From positions 1 through 41,355 of the forward strand of contig JAHFGX010000011.1 in the NCBI GenBank assembly GCA_023247215.1: a stretch of 41,355 nt of DNA, written 5' to 3'. This document shows positions 1 through 7,017 of this stretch, piece by piece; position 1 is the first letter of the stretch, and each line of letters opens with the position of its first letter. The DNA is from Candidatus Omnitrophota bacterium (GTDB taxonomy: Bacteria; Omnitrophota; Gorgyraeia; Aquiviventales; Aquiviventaceae). A program made the translations under genes and the position numbers. Below the pieces are notes generated by a model, which did not search any database, was not told the origin of the DNA, and saw nothing but the letters and a program-made list of their open reading frames with translations.

Positions 1-1
1 G

Positions 2-1078
2 TGTTTGTTCGTCATCATGTTGGATACCGAACGGCCCTGGGCTGTCCGGATCGGCGCGATTCGCTCGCTTCGAACCTGGCTGCGCTCTCACGGTCTGGTT
101 GGGCCGAGCGTGTTGGGGCTGGTCCTGGAATCTTTGATGCCTCAGATACCACCGAGTCTTCGTCCTGTTGTGGCATGGCGGAGTCTTGCTGCGCTCGCCA
201 AGGACGGTCCCGACAGATCGTTGAAGGCGGTGCTGCATCTCTTCCAAGAGTTGGTGACGCTCAATGAGACGGCGCAGATGTTGGGGCCGATGGAGTTGGA
301 GATCATCCATGACACGCTCCAAGCTCACGGCCGCGAACCACTCGACCTGTGGCGCGGGATCGGCGGCCGCTGGCCCCTGGCCCAGCAACCGGTGTATGAC
401 CGGGTGGAGCGTTGGGTGGTCGAGCAAACCGGGCTGATCTGGTTGGGCCGGCTCGTCGGCCAGGTGTTGGCGCCGCTTAGCTTCGAAGGCGCGCCGGAAT
501 TGATCGTGGCCTCCAGCAGCGTTGGATTGGCGTGGTGGGCCGGCCTGCCGCTGACCCTCAGCCTGCCGCTTGCGGCGGCGCTGCTCGGTCTCGTGGGGCT
601 GCGGCATCTTCTTCACGCGTTGGTTCGCCGCGATGGCCGCGTTGCCGTGGTTCCGCGCCTGCTGCTGGCCCGTGCCCCGCTGCTCGTGACCAGTCTCACC
701 GCCTTGGGCTTAGTCGCCCTCGTCCTGTTGCGACCCGACGGGGGGTGGGCGCCCCCCGTCTTGCTCTTGAGCATCCTGCTGCTCCCGCACCTGCTGGTGA
801 ATGTGTGGCATGTCTTCGCGCGGAGGGTGCCGAGGTCGTGGTTCCGCGGAAGGATGCAGGCGCTCTGCGCCATTCCTCTGATCCTGCTGCTCGTGGGACT
901 CTCCCCATTGTTGCCAAGCGCATGGATGCTGGTTGGCTCGCTGTTCGTGGGGTGGGGGGTCTGGTGGTATCGAACGGGAAGGCCTCAGGCTGAGCCGCTT
1001 GATGATGGTGCGCCGTCGGGGCGGGATGTGGAATCGTATGCGTGCGCGACAACGATCCGGAAAGGAGGTGAAGCATGA
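2..1078 (+). CDS. Membrane protein of unknown function, 5' partial
   Basis: The frame is open to the left edge, so the true start lies outside the window. The visible 357 or so residues begin with an alpha-helical, HEAT-like stretch (about residues 10-130, with repeated Leu/Ala-rich helices). About five hydrophobic segments follow between residues 160 and 325, with Arg-rich loops between them, and then a short polar tail. I recognise no catalytic motif. The stop codon overlaps the start of the PilZ gene (ATGA at 1075-1078), so the two are probably co-translated and this may be the membrane partner of a c-di-GMP-responsive unit. The reading frame is well supported; the function is unknown. Confidence 0.75.
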   Translation, partial: CLFVIMLDTERPWAVRIGAIRSLRTWLRSHGLVGPSVLGLVLESLMPQIPPSLRPVVAWRSLAALAKDGPDRSLKAVLHLFQELVTLNETAQMLGPMELEIIHDTLQAHGREPLDLWRGIGGRWPLAQQPVYDRVERWVVEQTGLIWLGRLVGQVLAPLSFEGAPELIVASSSVGLAWWAGLPLTLSLPLAAALLGLVGLRHLLHALVRRDGRVAVVPRLLLARAPLLVTSLTALGLVALVLLRPDGGWAPPVLLLSILLLPHLLVNVWHVFARRVPRSWFRGRMQALCAIPLILLLVGLSPLLPSAWMLVGSLFVGWGVWWYRTGRPQAEPLDDGAPSGRDVESYACATTIRKGGEA

Positions 1079-1461
1079 GTGCACAGACGCTGGCTGCCGG
1101 CCGGCGGTTTGAGAAGCGGTATACGCTGCGCGTTGCCCTAGAGGCGCCGGTGTCGCTGCGGGTTGGCGGCGGAGCCAGCCCGTTAGGCGAGCCGATCATG
1201 GGGCACGCGACGAACGTGAGTCGGCACGGGTTTTATGTGGTCGTACCGGCCGGCGCCGACTTTGCGCCCGGGCAGATGGTGTCCTTCTGCCTGACGGTGC
1301 CGTGGGAATGGCGGCGGGACGTGCCGTTTGCCAGGATGTCCGGGTGGGCTCGCATCGTGCGCGTGGAGGTGGTGCAGATGCCGGAAGGCGCCTCGGCCCT
1401 GGGGATGGCCTTGGCCTTTTGCCGGGACGCCATCTTGTTAGGCTCGTTGGGCGCCTCCTGA
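1075..1461 (+). CDS. PilZ domain protein (c-di-GMP receptor)
   Basis: A 128-residue single-domain protein. Both halves of the PilZ cyclic-di-GMP binding signature are visible: an RxxxR motif (RFEKR, residues 11-15) and an (N/D)xSxxG motif (NVSRHG, about residues 45-50). A beta-barrel-like pattern and a late GMALAF strand follow, as usual in this family. The ATG overlaps the preceding stop and has a strong Shine-Dalgarno sequence, AAGGAGGTGA, at 1062-1071, which fixes the start. The family binds c-di-GMP and passes the signal to a partner; the overlapping membrane protein is the obvious candidate, by inference. A second PilZ protein lies at 18601 and a c-di-GMP riboswitch at 4231. Confidence 0.88.
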   Translation: MSAQTLAAGRRFEKRYTLRVALEAPVSLRVGGGASPLGEPIMGHATNVSRHGFYVVVPAGADFAPGQMVSFCLTVPWEWRRDVPFARMSGWARIVRVEVVQMPEGASALGMALAFCRDAILLGSLGAS

Positions 1462-1495
1462 CTCCGGCTGGACGCTGGAGCAGCGTCGTGGCAGA

Positions 1496-2653
1496 ATGAA
1501 CGGATCCTCTCCTATGGCAGTCGCATCGTCTTCTTGTCATTCCTATATCGGCGTGGACGTCGGCGGGACGAAAATCCAGGCCGGCGTTGTCGGCATCTCC
1601 GACGCGCCGCCGCATGCCTCTGCCATTCTACATCGCCTGCGCCTTTCGACGCCCGCGGCGGCTCCGGCCGCCTTCTACGACGCCATCGCGGAGCTGATCT
1701 GCCAGCTTCAAGCCCGCCTCGCGCGCGAGGGATGGGCCCATCGCTCGATCATCGGCGTCGCCCATCCCGGCCGGTTCCTGCCGGACGGCCGCGCCGCCCG
1801 CGGCACGGTGCCGAATCTGGGCGAATGGCCGGGGCAGTTCGATGAGATATGCCCTGCGAAAGAGTTGGAGCGCCGGGTGGGGTGGCGCGTGGTGGTCGAG
1901 AACGACGCCGTCGCCCAAATGCGCTCCGGGCTGCAATGGCTGCTGGACGATCCGGCCGCGCGGCCCGCGCTGCTGGGCCAGACGGTCGTCTATGTAGGGC
2001 CGGGCACCGGCATGGGCGGCGGCGCGGCCCGCGTGGCGCCGGACGGCGCGGTGACGCCGATCACCGATGGCCAACTCTTTGATCTCCAACTGGTAGGCTA
2101 TGGGGAGGGCAGGACCACCGCCGAAGAAGTGTTGACCGGCCCGGCCATCGCCCGGCAGGTCGCGGCTGCCAACCGCCAGTTGGCGGTTCCGATCCATCCT
2201 GCGAACGCGGAGCAGGTGGGGCGTCTCTTGGAGGACCCCCACGCGCTCCCTGAGCATCGGACGGCGGCGCGCCGCATCGCGGATCAGGCCGGGGAGATGC
2301 TCGGGCGCATTGTCGCGCTCCTGCATGCGGGCCAGGTGCACAAGATTCGTCTCGAGAGAACAGAGGGAGGAGTGGTCCGCCACCTGGATGAGCCTGATCG
2401 TCGCTGGTCTGAGGCGGATTGCGCGGTGGTGCGCGGCGTGCGGCGGGTGGTGCTGGGCGGATCGGTGGGCTCCAATCCCATCCTCGGCGCGCATCTGACG
2501 CGGCGCGCGCTGGAATGGCTGGCCGGGCAGGGCCTCACCGGAGTGCAGATCCTGCAGGTGCCCGGCGTATCAGCCGATGCGGGGCTGCTGGGCGCCGTCC
2601 TGGCGATCAAAGTCAAAGTGTCAGACACTTTTCGTGCGGGGAAAAGTGTCTGA
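1496..2653 (+). CDS. ROK family sugar kinase
   Basis: A 385-residue ROK (repressor, ORF, kinase) protein without an N-terminal helix-turn-helix, so a kinase rather than a regulator. It has the ATP-binding DxGxT motif (GVDVGGTKIQAGVV, about residues 18-31), the END(A) stretch carrying the catalytic aspartate (VVENDAVAQ, about residue 138), a GPGTGMGGG glycine loop and a late VVLGGSVGSNP nucleotide loop. The CxCGxxGC zinc motif of many ROK kinases is absent. The substrate cannot be read from the sequence; the convergent phosphomannose-isomerase-like gene suggests hexose phosphorylation. The last 13 residues (VKVSDTFRAGKSV) are encoded by the hairpin repeat at 2615-2659, so the native C-terminus was probably altered. 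ATG 1514 is an alternative start. Confidence 0.85.
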   Translation: MNGSSPMAVASSSCHSYIGVDVGGTKIQAGVVGISDAPPHASAILHRLRLSTPAAAPAAFYDAIAELICQLQARLAREGWAHRSIIGVAHPGRFLPDGRAARGTVPNLGEWPGQFDEICPAKELERRVGWRVVVENDAVAQMRSGLQWLLDDPAARPALLGQTVVYVGPGTGMGGGAARVAPDGAVTPITDGQLFDLQLVGYGEGRTTAEEVLTGPAIARQVAAANRQLAVPIHPANAEQVGRLLEDPHALPEHRTAARRIADQAGEMLGRIVALLHAGQVHKIRLERTEGGVVRHLDEPDRRWSEADCAVVRGVRRVVLGGSVGSNPILGAHLTRRALEWLAGQGLTGVQILQVPGVSADAGLLGAVLAIKVKVSDTFRAGKSV

Positions 2654-2659
2654 CACTTT
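2615..2659. repeat. Palindromic GTGTCAGACAC repeat, long perfect hairpin, copy 1
   Basis: AAAGTGTCAGACACTTTT (2615-2632) and its exact reverse complement AAAAGTGTCTGACACTTT (2642-2659) flank a 9-nt loop. Each arm is itself nearly palindromic. The element lies at the tail-to-tail junction of two convergent genes and supplies both TGA stops (2651-2653 on plus; 2623-2621 on minus). It could act as a bidirectional terminator. A second copy is at 28035-28073. Short palindromes of this kind resemble REP elements mobilised by Y1/RAYT transposases; no transposase is present here. Confidence 0.85.
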
Positions 2660-4168
2660 GGGACGGCTGAAGACCTGGAGCTGCGCCGGCCCGTCGGCGC
2701 GATAGCTGATCATATCGTATGGCAGGCTGGCTGGGAGCAGGGCCGGGTGGCCCGGCCGCACCACGCAGGTGTCCCTCGTCTCTCCTCGCTGCAATTCCAC
2801 TCTGACCTGGCCTTCCGTCGCGTGTAATTCGATAAAGGTATGGTGCTCCAAGGGAATCGTCGTGCGCCCAGGCCCGGCGAAGCGCAGCTCCTGCACGCGG
2901 AAATATGGCCACGCCGGCTCATCCACGGTCCGATACCACGCCGCCTGACCCTCGCGGGTTTCCCCCGGCAGGCGTGCGGGAGCGGCGGTGCGCAGGTAAT
3001 GGTCGCGCGGCCGGGGGGTCAGGTCAATCAGGCTCACAAACTCCTTCAAGGAGGCCGGGGTGATCGCCTTGCGGAAGCCCAGCCGCCCCTCGCGCCACGC
3101 GAAGGGCGTAAAAAAATCTCCCCCGCTTTCCGTCTTATCGAAGGTCCGCTGAGGCTCCACCAGGATCCATCCGGTACCGCCGTCCGGCAGCGTCAGCCGC
3201 TTGTAGATCCACAGCTCGTCTTTCGGATAGAAATTTCCCTTGATCCGAGGGTGCACCTGCAGGGAAAGGCCGGCGATCGCGTGCAGGGTCGGCGTCTCAA
3301 TCAAAATGGCCTGATCATCCGCGTAATCGATCCGGTGCAGCAGCGAGACCAGATGCCGCCGGATGGTTTGCTGCTGGCGCAAAAGCGTTTCTGCGCGCGC
3401 GGTCTCCGCGCGGCTGGCCACGAAGCCGTCCAGGTGCATGGAGGTCTCCCCGGCCCAGTCAGTTTGGGCCTGCGCGATGGCCCACTGTTTGTACGCCCGC
3501 TTGAGCTCGGCAAAGGCTTCCGGGGACGTGACGCGGGGGCGGACCAGCTCGGCCAGCGCCTCCAGCGAGGCGCGGTCCTGGCCGAATTGGTCGCACAGGT
3601 GCGCGGCGAATTGCGCCGAGTCCATCCCCAACCGCCCCACGGTGTCCGGATTGAATCCGACATACGCAAAAGGCGGGAAGTCCGACGGGTCCAGGAATTT
3701 GACAAAGAAATATTTTTGCTGATGGTGTTCCGGGTCGGCGCCGGCTGGGCCCAAGACCTCAGGCATCGTCGAGACCAAATGCTCCAGCGTCAAGTAGCCT
3801 AGGCCCTCCAGCGCGGTGCCGGCAATCACAGCCGGTTTCTGGGATCCGGAAAAGAACGGCCAAAATTCTGAAATGGGTTCGCTGGATTTGAACAGCCGCT
3901 GCAGGGCTGTGCCGGCCCATTCATAATGCGTGCCGTTGAATTCCGTCTGGATCGGCCGCGCCGTGCAGGCCAGGCATTGCAGGGCCCGGACCAGCGTCGG
4001 TGGATACGGCCCCTCGTGGCTGGCAATGGTCTCGAGCAGGGCACCCGCCGTCTTGCCATCCGCCTGTGCGCGCAGCCACGCCATCAGCGCCGACTCGTCC
4101 ATCCCGGGTTGGAATAACGCAACTACTTTCTTAAGAGTGAGTTGCAGCAGGTGGTGATGAGAACTCAT
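2621..4168 (-). CDS. Class I mannose-6-phosphate isomerase-like cupin protein
   Basis: A 515-residue protein. The middle resembles type I phosphomannose isomerase: FFVKFLD near residue 155, then LSLQVHP about 140 residues later and KDELWIY about ten residues after that. These carry the Gln, His and Glu residues that bind zinc in ManA. A C-terminal cupin-like stretch with RPGHPALLPA fits the second jelly roll. The N-terminal 130 or so residues are helical and not typical. The protein is longer than ordinary ManA (about 400), and the QVHP motif is separated from FLVKFLDA by an unusually long helical insertion. The role would be interconversion of mannose-6-P and fructose-6-P or a related sugar phosphate. 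The C-terminus (KVSDTFPRTKSV) comes from the hairpin repeat. A cupin of another specificity is possible. Confidence 0.6.
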   Translation of the reverse strand: MSSHHHLLQLTLKKVVALFQPGMDESALMAWLRAQADGKTAGALLETIASHEGPYPPTLVRALQCLACTARPIQTEFNGTHYEWAGTALQRLFKSSEPISEFWPFFSGSQKPAVIAGTALEGLGYLTLEHLVSTMPEVLGPAGADPEHHQQKYFFVKFLDPSDFPPFAYVGFNPDTVGRLGMDSAQFAAHLCDQFGQDRASLEALAELVRPRVTSPEAFAELKRAYKQWAIAQAQTDWAGETSMHLDGFVASRAETARAETLLRQQQTIRRHLVSLLHRIDYADDQAILIETPTLHAIAGLSLQVHPRIKGNFYPKDELWIYKRLTLPDGGTGWILVEPQRTFDKTESGGDFFTPFAWREGRLGFRKAITPASLKEFVSLIDLTPRPRDHYLRTAAPARLPGETREGQAAWYRTVDEPAWPYFRVQELRFAGPGRTTIPLEHHTFIELHATEGQVRVELQRGETRDTCVVRPGHPALLPASLPYDMISYRADGPAQLQVFSRPKVSDTFPRTKSV

Positions 4169-4176
4169 GGCAAATG

Positions 4177-4204
4177 ATTATACCTCCTCTTGACAGAGAT
4201 GCAA
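4177..4204 (-). promoter_or_regulatory. Sigma70-type promoter of the isomerase-like gene
   Basis: On the minus strand TTGCAT (4204-4199) and a perfect TATAAT (4182-4177) are separated by 16 nt. Only 8 nt separate the -10 box from the ATG at 4168, so the mRNA would be nearly leaderless. A GGAGG overlaps the -10 box and would lie upstream of the predicted transcript start, so it may not be used. The box lies back to back with the riboswitch promoter. Confidence 0.55.
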
Positions 4205-4218
4205 CAGATCAGGCATGT
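4190..4218 (+). promoter_or_regulatory. Candidate promoter of the c-di-GMP riboswitch transcript
   Basis: TTGACA (4190-4195) is a perfect -35 box. At 17 nt spacing lies GCATGT (4213-4218), a weak -10 match. Transcription would start near 4225, just ahead of the aptamer, as expected for a riboswitch leader. The -35 is convincing; the -10 is not. Confidence 0.4.
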
Positions 4219-4230
4219 TCTGTCTGCAAG

Positions 4231-4312
4231 ACGAACAGGCAAACCCACGGGAACGTGGGGACGCAAAGCCGCGAATCCACCAGAGATCGTTGGCGGATAG
4301 TCGGGCTGCCGA
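4231..4312 (+). ncRNA. Cyclic-di-GMP-I (GEMM) riboswitch aptamer
   Basis: The GEMM signature is nearly complete. ACAGGCAAACC (4236-4245) is followed by a stem CCCACG/CGTGGG (4244-4249/4254-4259) capped by a GGAA GNRA tetraloop. Then come GGGACGCAAAGCC (4258-4270), a second hairpin with arms ATCC.CCA and TGG.GGAT (4275-4298), and AGTCGGGCTGCCG (4299-4311). By alignment to the Vc2 aptamer, the guanine that contacts the ligand (G20) is G4238 and the intercalating A47 is A4265; both are conserved, favouring c-di-GMP over cGAMP. The 3' strand of the aptamer is also the 5' arm of the terminator. It precedes the secreted fibre-like operon, a typical target of this class. Confidence 0.9.
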
Positions 4313-4344
4313 ACGCATGTCGGCAGCCCGACTTTGCATTATTT
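4299..4344 (+). terminator. Riboswitch expression platform: intrinsic terminator
   Basis: AGTCGGGCTGCCGA (4299-4312) pairs perfectly over 14 bp with TCGGCAGCCCGACT (4320-4333) across a 7-nt loop, followed by TTGCATTATTT. The 5' arm is the last conserved segment of the aptamer, so the two folds exclude each other. Ligand binding should hold the aptamer and prevent the terminator, predicting an ON switch. The U-tract is interrupted, so termination may be incomplete. Confidence 0.75.
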
Positions 4345-4352
4345 ACATAACA

Positions 4353-4387
4353 AATTGCTTGACGAGCAATTCGTTTATTGCTAGAAT
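4353..4387 (+). promoter_or_regulatory. Second promoter with palindromic operator ahead of the fibre operon
   Basis: TTGACG (4359-4364) and TAGAAT (4382-4387) are 17 nt apart, a good sigma70-type promoter downstream of the riboswitch terminator. A perfect inverted repeat AATTGCT-TGACG-AGCAATT (4353-4371) overlaps the -35 box and is a plausible repressor operator. The local sequence is markedly AT-rich. The operon may therefore be driven both through the riboswitch and by this promoter. The leader from about 4394 to 4499 shows nothing else apart from the AGGAGG at 4485-4490. Confidence 0.6.
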
Positions 4388-4499
4388 AATTCAACTTTTA
4401 AAATCGAATCGTAATAGATTCATCTTCAAGTTGGGAAAGAAGTTTGGAAAGCTATTCGGTAGCGTGGAACAACTGGAGCACAGCAGGAGGAAGCATCGG

Positions 4500-5087
4500 A
4501 TGAGCAAGACGCAACTCATGAAGCTGGGCGGGGCACTTGCGGTGTGTACCGTCGTGGTCGCGTCGGGAGCGCAAGCGGCGACCACTCAAAGTGTCGCGTC
4601 CGTCTCCGCGTCGGTTCCAGCTCGCGCTGATGTCGCCTTGGCCCGGGATGCGAATTCCGTCTCGCGTGGTTCGGCCAGCCAGCTCGTGTTTGACAAGTAC
4701 GATGACAAAGATGTCACCGATGGCAGCACCGGGTTTATGTATGCGCCGTACCGAAGCGAAACCGGAAAAAACTGGCACGTCGCGCAGCTTGCGGCCAACG
4801 GCTCGTCCTTGACCCTCACCGTGACGGCCACCGGCACCGTCGGCTCCTCGCCCATCGCAGACCGCTTGAAGGTGTGGTGCGGAGGATTCTGGCCGGCGAC
4901 CACCGGCGCCTCCGTGGTGTCCGGGACGACCTCGACCCAGTGGGAATCGTTGTCCGGCAGCGGCTTCAGCCGTTCGCTGAGCCAGTCCTTCAACGGCACG
5001 GTGCCCTTCAGCTACCAGCTCGATATCACCGGCATTAGCTCCGGCTCCTACACCGGCACCGTTACCTTTACCCTGACCTCGAATTAA
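4500..5087 (+). CDS. Secreted pilin-like (spore coat U type) protein
   Basis: A 195-residue protein with a Sec signal peptide (MSKTQLMKLGG then a hydrophobic core, cleavage after GAQA, about residue 24). The mature part is Ser/Thr/Gly-rich and beta-strand-rich with a single cysteine (VWCGG). The C-terminal strand SGSYTGTVTFTLT matches the G-x-Y-x-G-x-V-x-F-T-L-T ending of the next two proteins and of SCPU/CsuA-type subunits. AGGAGG at 4485-4490 sits 9 nt before this ATG. Longer in-frame starts exist upstream, but they run through the riboswitch and have no signal peptide at their N-terminus. Probably the major extracellular subunit of a fibre or coat. The family assignment rests on context and the terminal strand. 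Confidence 0.75.
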   Translation: MSKTQLMKLGGALAVCTVVVASGAQAATTQSVASVSASVPARADVALARDANSVSRGSASQLVFDKYDDKDVTDGSTGFMYAPYRSETGKNWHVAQLAANGSSLTLTVTATGTVGSSPIADRLKVWCGGFWPATTGASVVSGTTSTQWESLSGSGFSRSLSQSFNGTVPFSYQLDITGISSGSYTGTVTFTLTSN

Positions 5088-5127
5088 CCATCGTGCTATA
5101 CTACTCCCCCAGCAGGGAGGAGAGTAG

Positions 5128-5694
5128 ATGGCGGTGAAGCCCTTTGCCCGGAGGAGCCGGCGGTTCTTCTACGGGTGCGCGGTGGCGCTGATCGGGCAGC
5201 TTGCCATGCCGGCGGCGGAAGCGTTGGATGAAGAATCCGCCACGTTGTCCGCGTCCGTCGAAGTCGCGCCGGTCTTCAGCCTCTCCCTCACCAATCCCCA
5301 CCTGGCGTTTGCCGAATTGCGGCCCGGCCAGCCCACCGTGTTGGGCGAGGGGCGATTCTTCAACGAAGTGGCCTGCCGCTCCAATTCCGGCCACCCGTGG
5401 CTGCTGACCGCCCAAATCCTCTCGCTCCATCATGCCCAGGGGGGCTATGCGTTGCCGGCCTCGGCATTGGAATGGAGCATCGTGGAGGCCACCGGATCCG
5501 GCCAAATCGCCCACGGCCCAGGGATCTTCAACCCGTTTTCCGACCAGTCCGTTCTCCTGTACAGCGCGCAGGGCGACGACACGAAAGGCCATCCTGTTTT
5601 CTTGCACTTCCGCTACCGCCTCACTAGCCCGCTTGATGCTCCCGCCGGCTCGTATGTGGGAGAGATCGTCTTCACCATGACGGAGAGTTTGTGA
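5128..5694 (+). CDS. Secreted pilin-like subunit 2
   Basis: A 188-residue protein with a basic N-terminus and signal peptide (cleavage near AAEA, about residue 32). It shares with its neighbour at 5696 the block F-N/Y-x-x-x-C-x-S-x-x-G-x-x-W (here EVACRSNSGHPW) followed by an alternating strand, and ends with AGSYVGEIVFTMT, the same terminal strand as the proteins on either side. GGGAGG at 5115-5120 is 7 nt from the ATG. A small hairpin (CTACTC/GAGTAG) overlaps this ribosome site, and a TATACT (5097-5102) could provide extra transcription. Probably a minor or tip subunit of the same surface structure. Confidence 0.72.
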   Translation: MAVKPFARRSRRFFYGCAVALIGQLAMPAAEALDEESATLSASVEVAPVFSLSLTNPHLAFAELRPGQPTVLGEGRFFNEVACRSNSGHPWLLTAQILSLHHAQGGYALPASALEWSIVEATGSGQIAHGPGIFNPFSDQSVLLYSAQGDDTKGHPVFLHFRYRLTSPLDAPAGSYVGEIVFTMTESL

Positions 5695-5695
5695 C

Positions 5696-6193
5696 ATGGC
5701 GGCGCGCTCTCAATCTCCCCGCATCCTCGTGGCGGTGTTGGCCTTCGTGGCCGCAGCCGGCCCGGCCTGGGCCGGCCTGACCTTCTCGACGGACAACCGT
5801 CCGCTGGTGTTCGGCGTGATGGAGATCGGCGAAGAGCGGGAGCTGGTGCAGGGGGGCGCCTATCATAACCAGCTCACCTGTTCGTCCACCAATGGCCGGG
5901 CATGGTATCTGAAAGTCAGCCTGCTCACGCCGATGACCTCCGGAAGCGACGCGCTGCCGTTCGACGCGCTGGAGTGGCAAGTCGTGCGGACCAGCGGGGT
6001 GGGGACGGTACCCTCCCTGCACCAGTGGCGTCCCTTCAGCCCGCAGCCGGAGACGGTCTATCTGGGGACCGCGGATGAAGCGGCTGGCCAACCGGTGCAG
6101 ATTGAATTGAAGTACCGGTTGAAAATTCCCGAGATTCAAGTGAGCGGACCGTATCAGGCGACCATCCGCTTCACCTTGACGGAGGTGCTATGA
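5696..6193 (+). CDS. Secreted pilin-like subunit 3
   Basis: A 165-residue paralogue of the preceding protein, starting 1 nt after its stop. Signal peptide with cleavage after AWA (about residue 25). It contains HNQLTCSSTNGRAWYLKVSL, which lines up with the cysteine block of the previous protein. The ending SGPYQATIRFTLT is the conserved terminal beta-strand. In donor-strand-exchange systems the subunits are incomplete Ig-like folds completed by a chaperone, which fits the chaperone gene that overlaps the stop of this one. Role as a fibre subunit is inferred. Confidence 0.72.
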   Translation: MAARSQSPRILVAVLAFVAAAGPAWAGLTFSTDNRPLVFGVMEIGEERELVQGGAYHNQLTCSSTNGRAWYLKVSLLTPMTSGSDALPFDALEWQVVRTSGVGTVPSLHQWRPFSPQPETVYLGTADEAAGQPVQIELKYRLKIPEIQVSGPYQATIRFTLTEVL

Positions 6194-6987
6194 CGCGACT
6201 CCTTGGCGTGCGTCGTGCTTCGGCCTGGATCGGGGCCGTCCTCGCGGTCCTCAGCGCGCGGCCAGCCGAGGTCACGGCCTTCGACTTCAGCATCGAACCG
6301 GCGCGGGTGGAGCTGGCGGTGCCCGCCGGAAAGCGGCGCGGCAAGACCGTGGTCATCAACAACAGCAAGTCTGATCACGCCACCCACCTGGCCGTGTACG
6401 TCCGGGACGTGCTCTACCTGCCGGACGGCACGCACGATTTTCCGCCGCCGGGCAGCACGGAATGGTCCTGTGCAAGCTGGCTCCAGGCCACGCCGACCGA
6501 ATTGGACGTGCCTGCCGGACAAATGGGGGAGGTGCGGATCAGCGCCCTCGCTCCCGCCGACGCGGTCGGCGGCCACTACGCGATTGTCTTTTTCGAAACG
6601 GCCCCGGCCTATGAGCAGGGCTCCATCGGGGTCAATTTCCGCGTGGGGGCGCTGGTGGAGGTGCTCGTGCCCGGCACGGAAGCGCAGGCGGCAAAGCTGG
6701 CCAACCTCTCGTTTTTACCTCCGAAGATGATCCAGGCGGACGTGTTCAACGAGGGCAACGCCCTCATCCGGCCCAAGGGCAAGATCAAGATCTTTGACGG
6801 GGCGAATCAACGCGTAGCCCAGATCACCTTCAATCCCAACCGGCTCGGGGTGCTGCCGAAAACGCTGCGAACGTTCCCTACGACGCTGGAGACCCCCCTC
6901 ACATCCGGGACCTACCGGGTGCGGGCCGAGTTGGATTACGGAACGAAGCAGTTATTGGTGGGGGAACTTCAAACCACCGTGCCATAA
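6190..6987 (+). CDS. Periplasmic PapD-like pilus assembly chaperone
   Basis: A 265-residue secreted protein (signal peptide to about residue 28). It opens with FDFSIEPARVEL-VPAGKRRGKTVVINNS, the first-strand pattern of PapD/FimC-type chaperones. An Ig-like domain containing LDVPAGQMGEVRISA and GGHYAIVFFET follows, then a second beta domain from about residue 165. It begins in ATGA overlap with the third subunit gene. Chaperones of this class bind nascent subunits in the periplasm and deliver them to an outer-membrane usher. It is more divergent than classical FimC, so I am sure of the fold type but not of the exact family. Confidence 0.7.
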   Translation: MTRLLGVRRASAWIGAVLAVLSARPAEVTAFDFSIEPARVELAVPAGKRRGKTVVINNSKSDHATHLAVYVRDVLYLPDGTHDFPPPGSTEWSCASWLQATPTELDVPAGQMGEVRISALAPADAVGGHYAIVFFETAPAYEQGSIGVNFRVGALVEVLVPGTEAQAAKLANLSFLPPKMIQADVFNEGNALIRPKGKIKIFDGANQRVAQITFNPNRLGVLPKTLRTFPTTLETPLTSGTYRVRAELDYGTKQLLVGELQTTVP

Positions 6988-7017
6988 CGGCCATCACGTG
7001 ATCCCATTCCGGCTCTC

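Noticed and set aside
2615-2659. Inverted repeats as ends of an insertion sequence
   Set aside because: No transposase or target duplication is seen at either copy; the arms enclose only a 5-9 nt loop.
2840-3802. Open frame of 320 codons on the plus strand
   Set aside because: Antisense to the isomerase-like gene, which has the QVHP and KDELW motifs and its own promoter.
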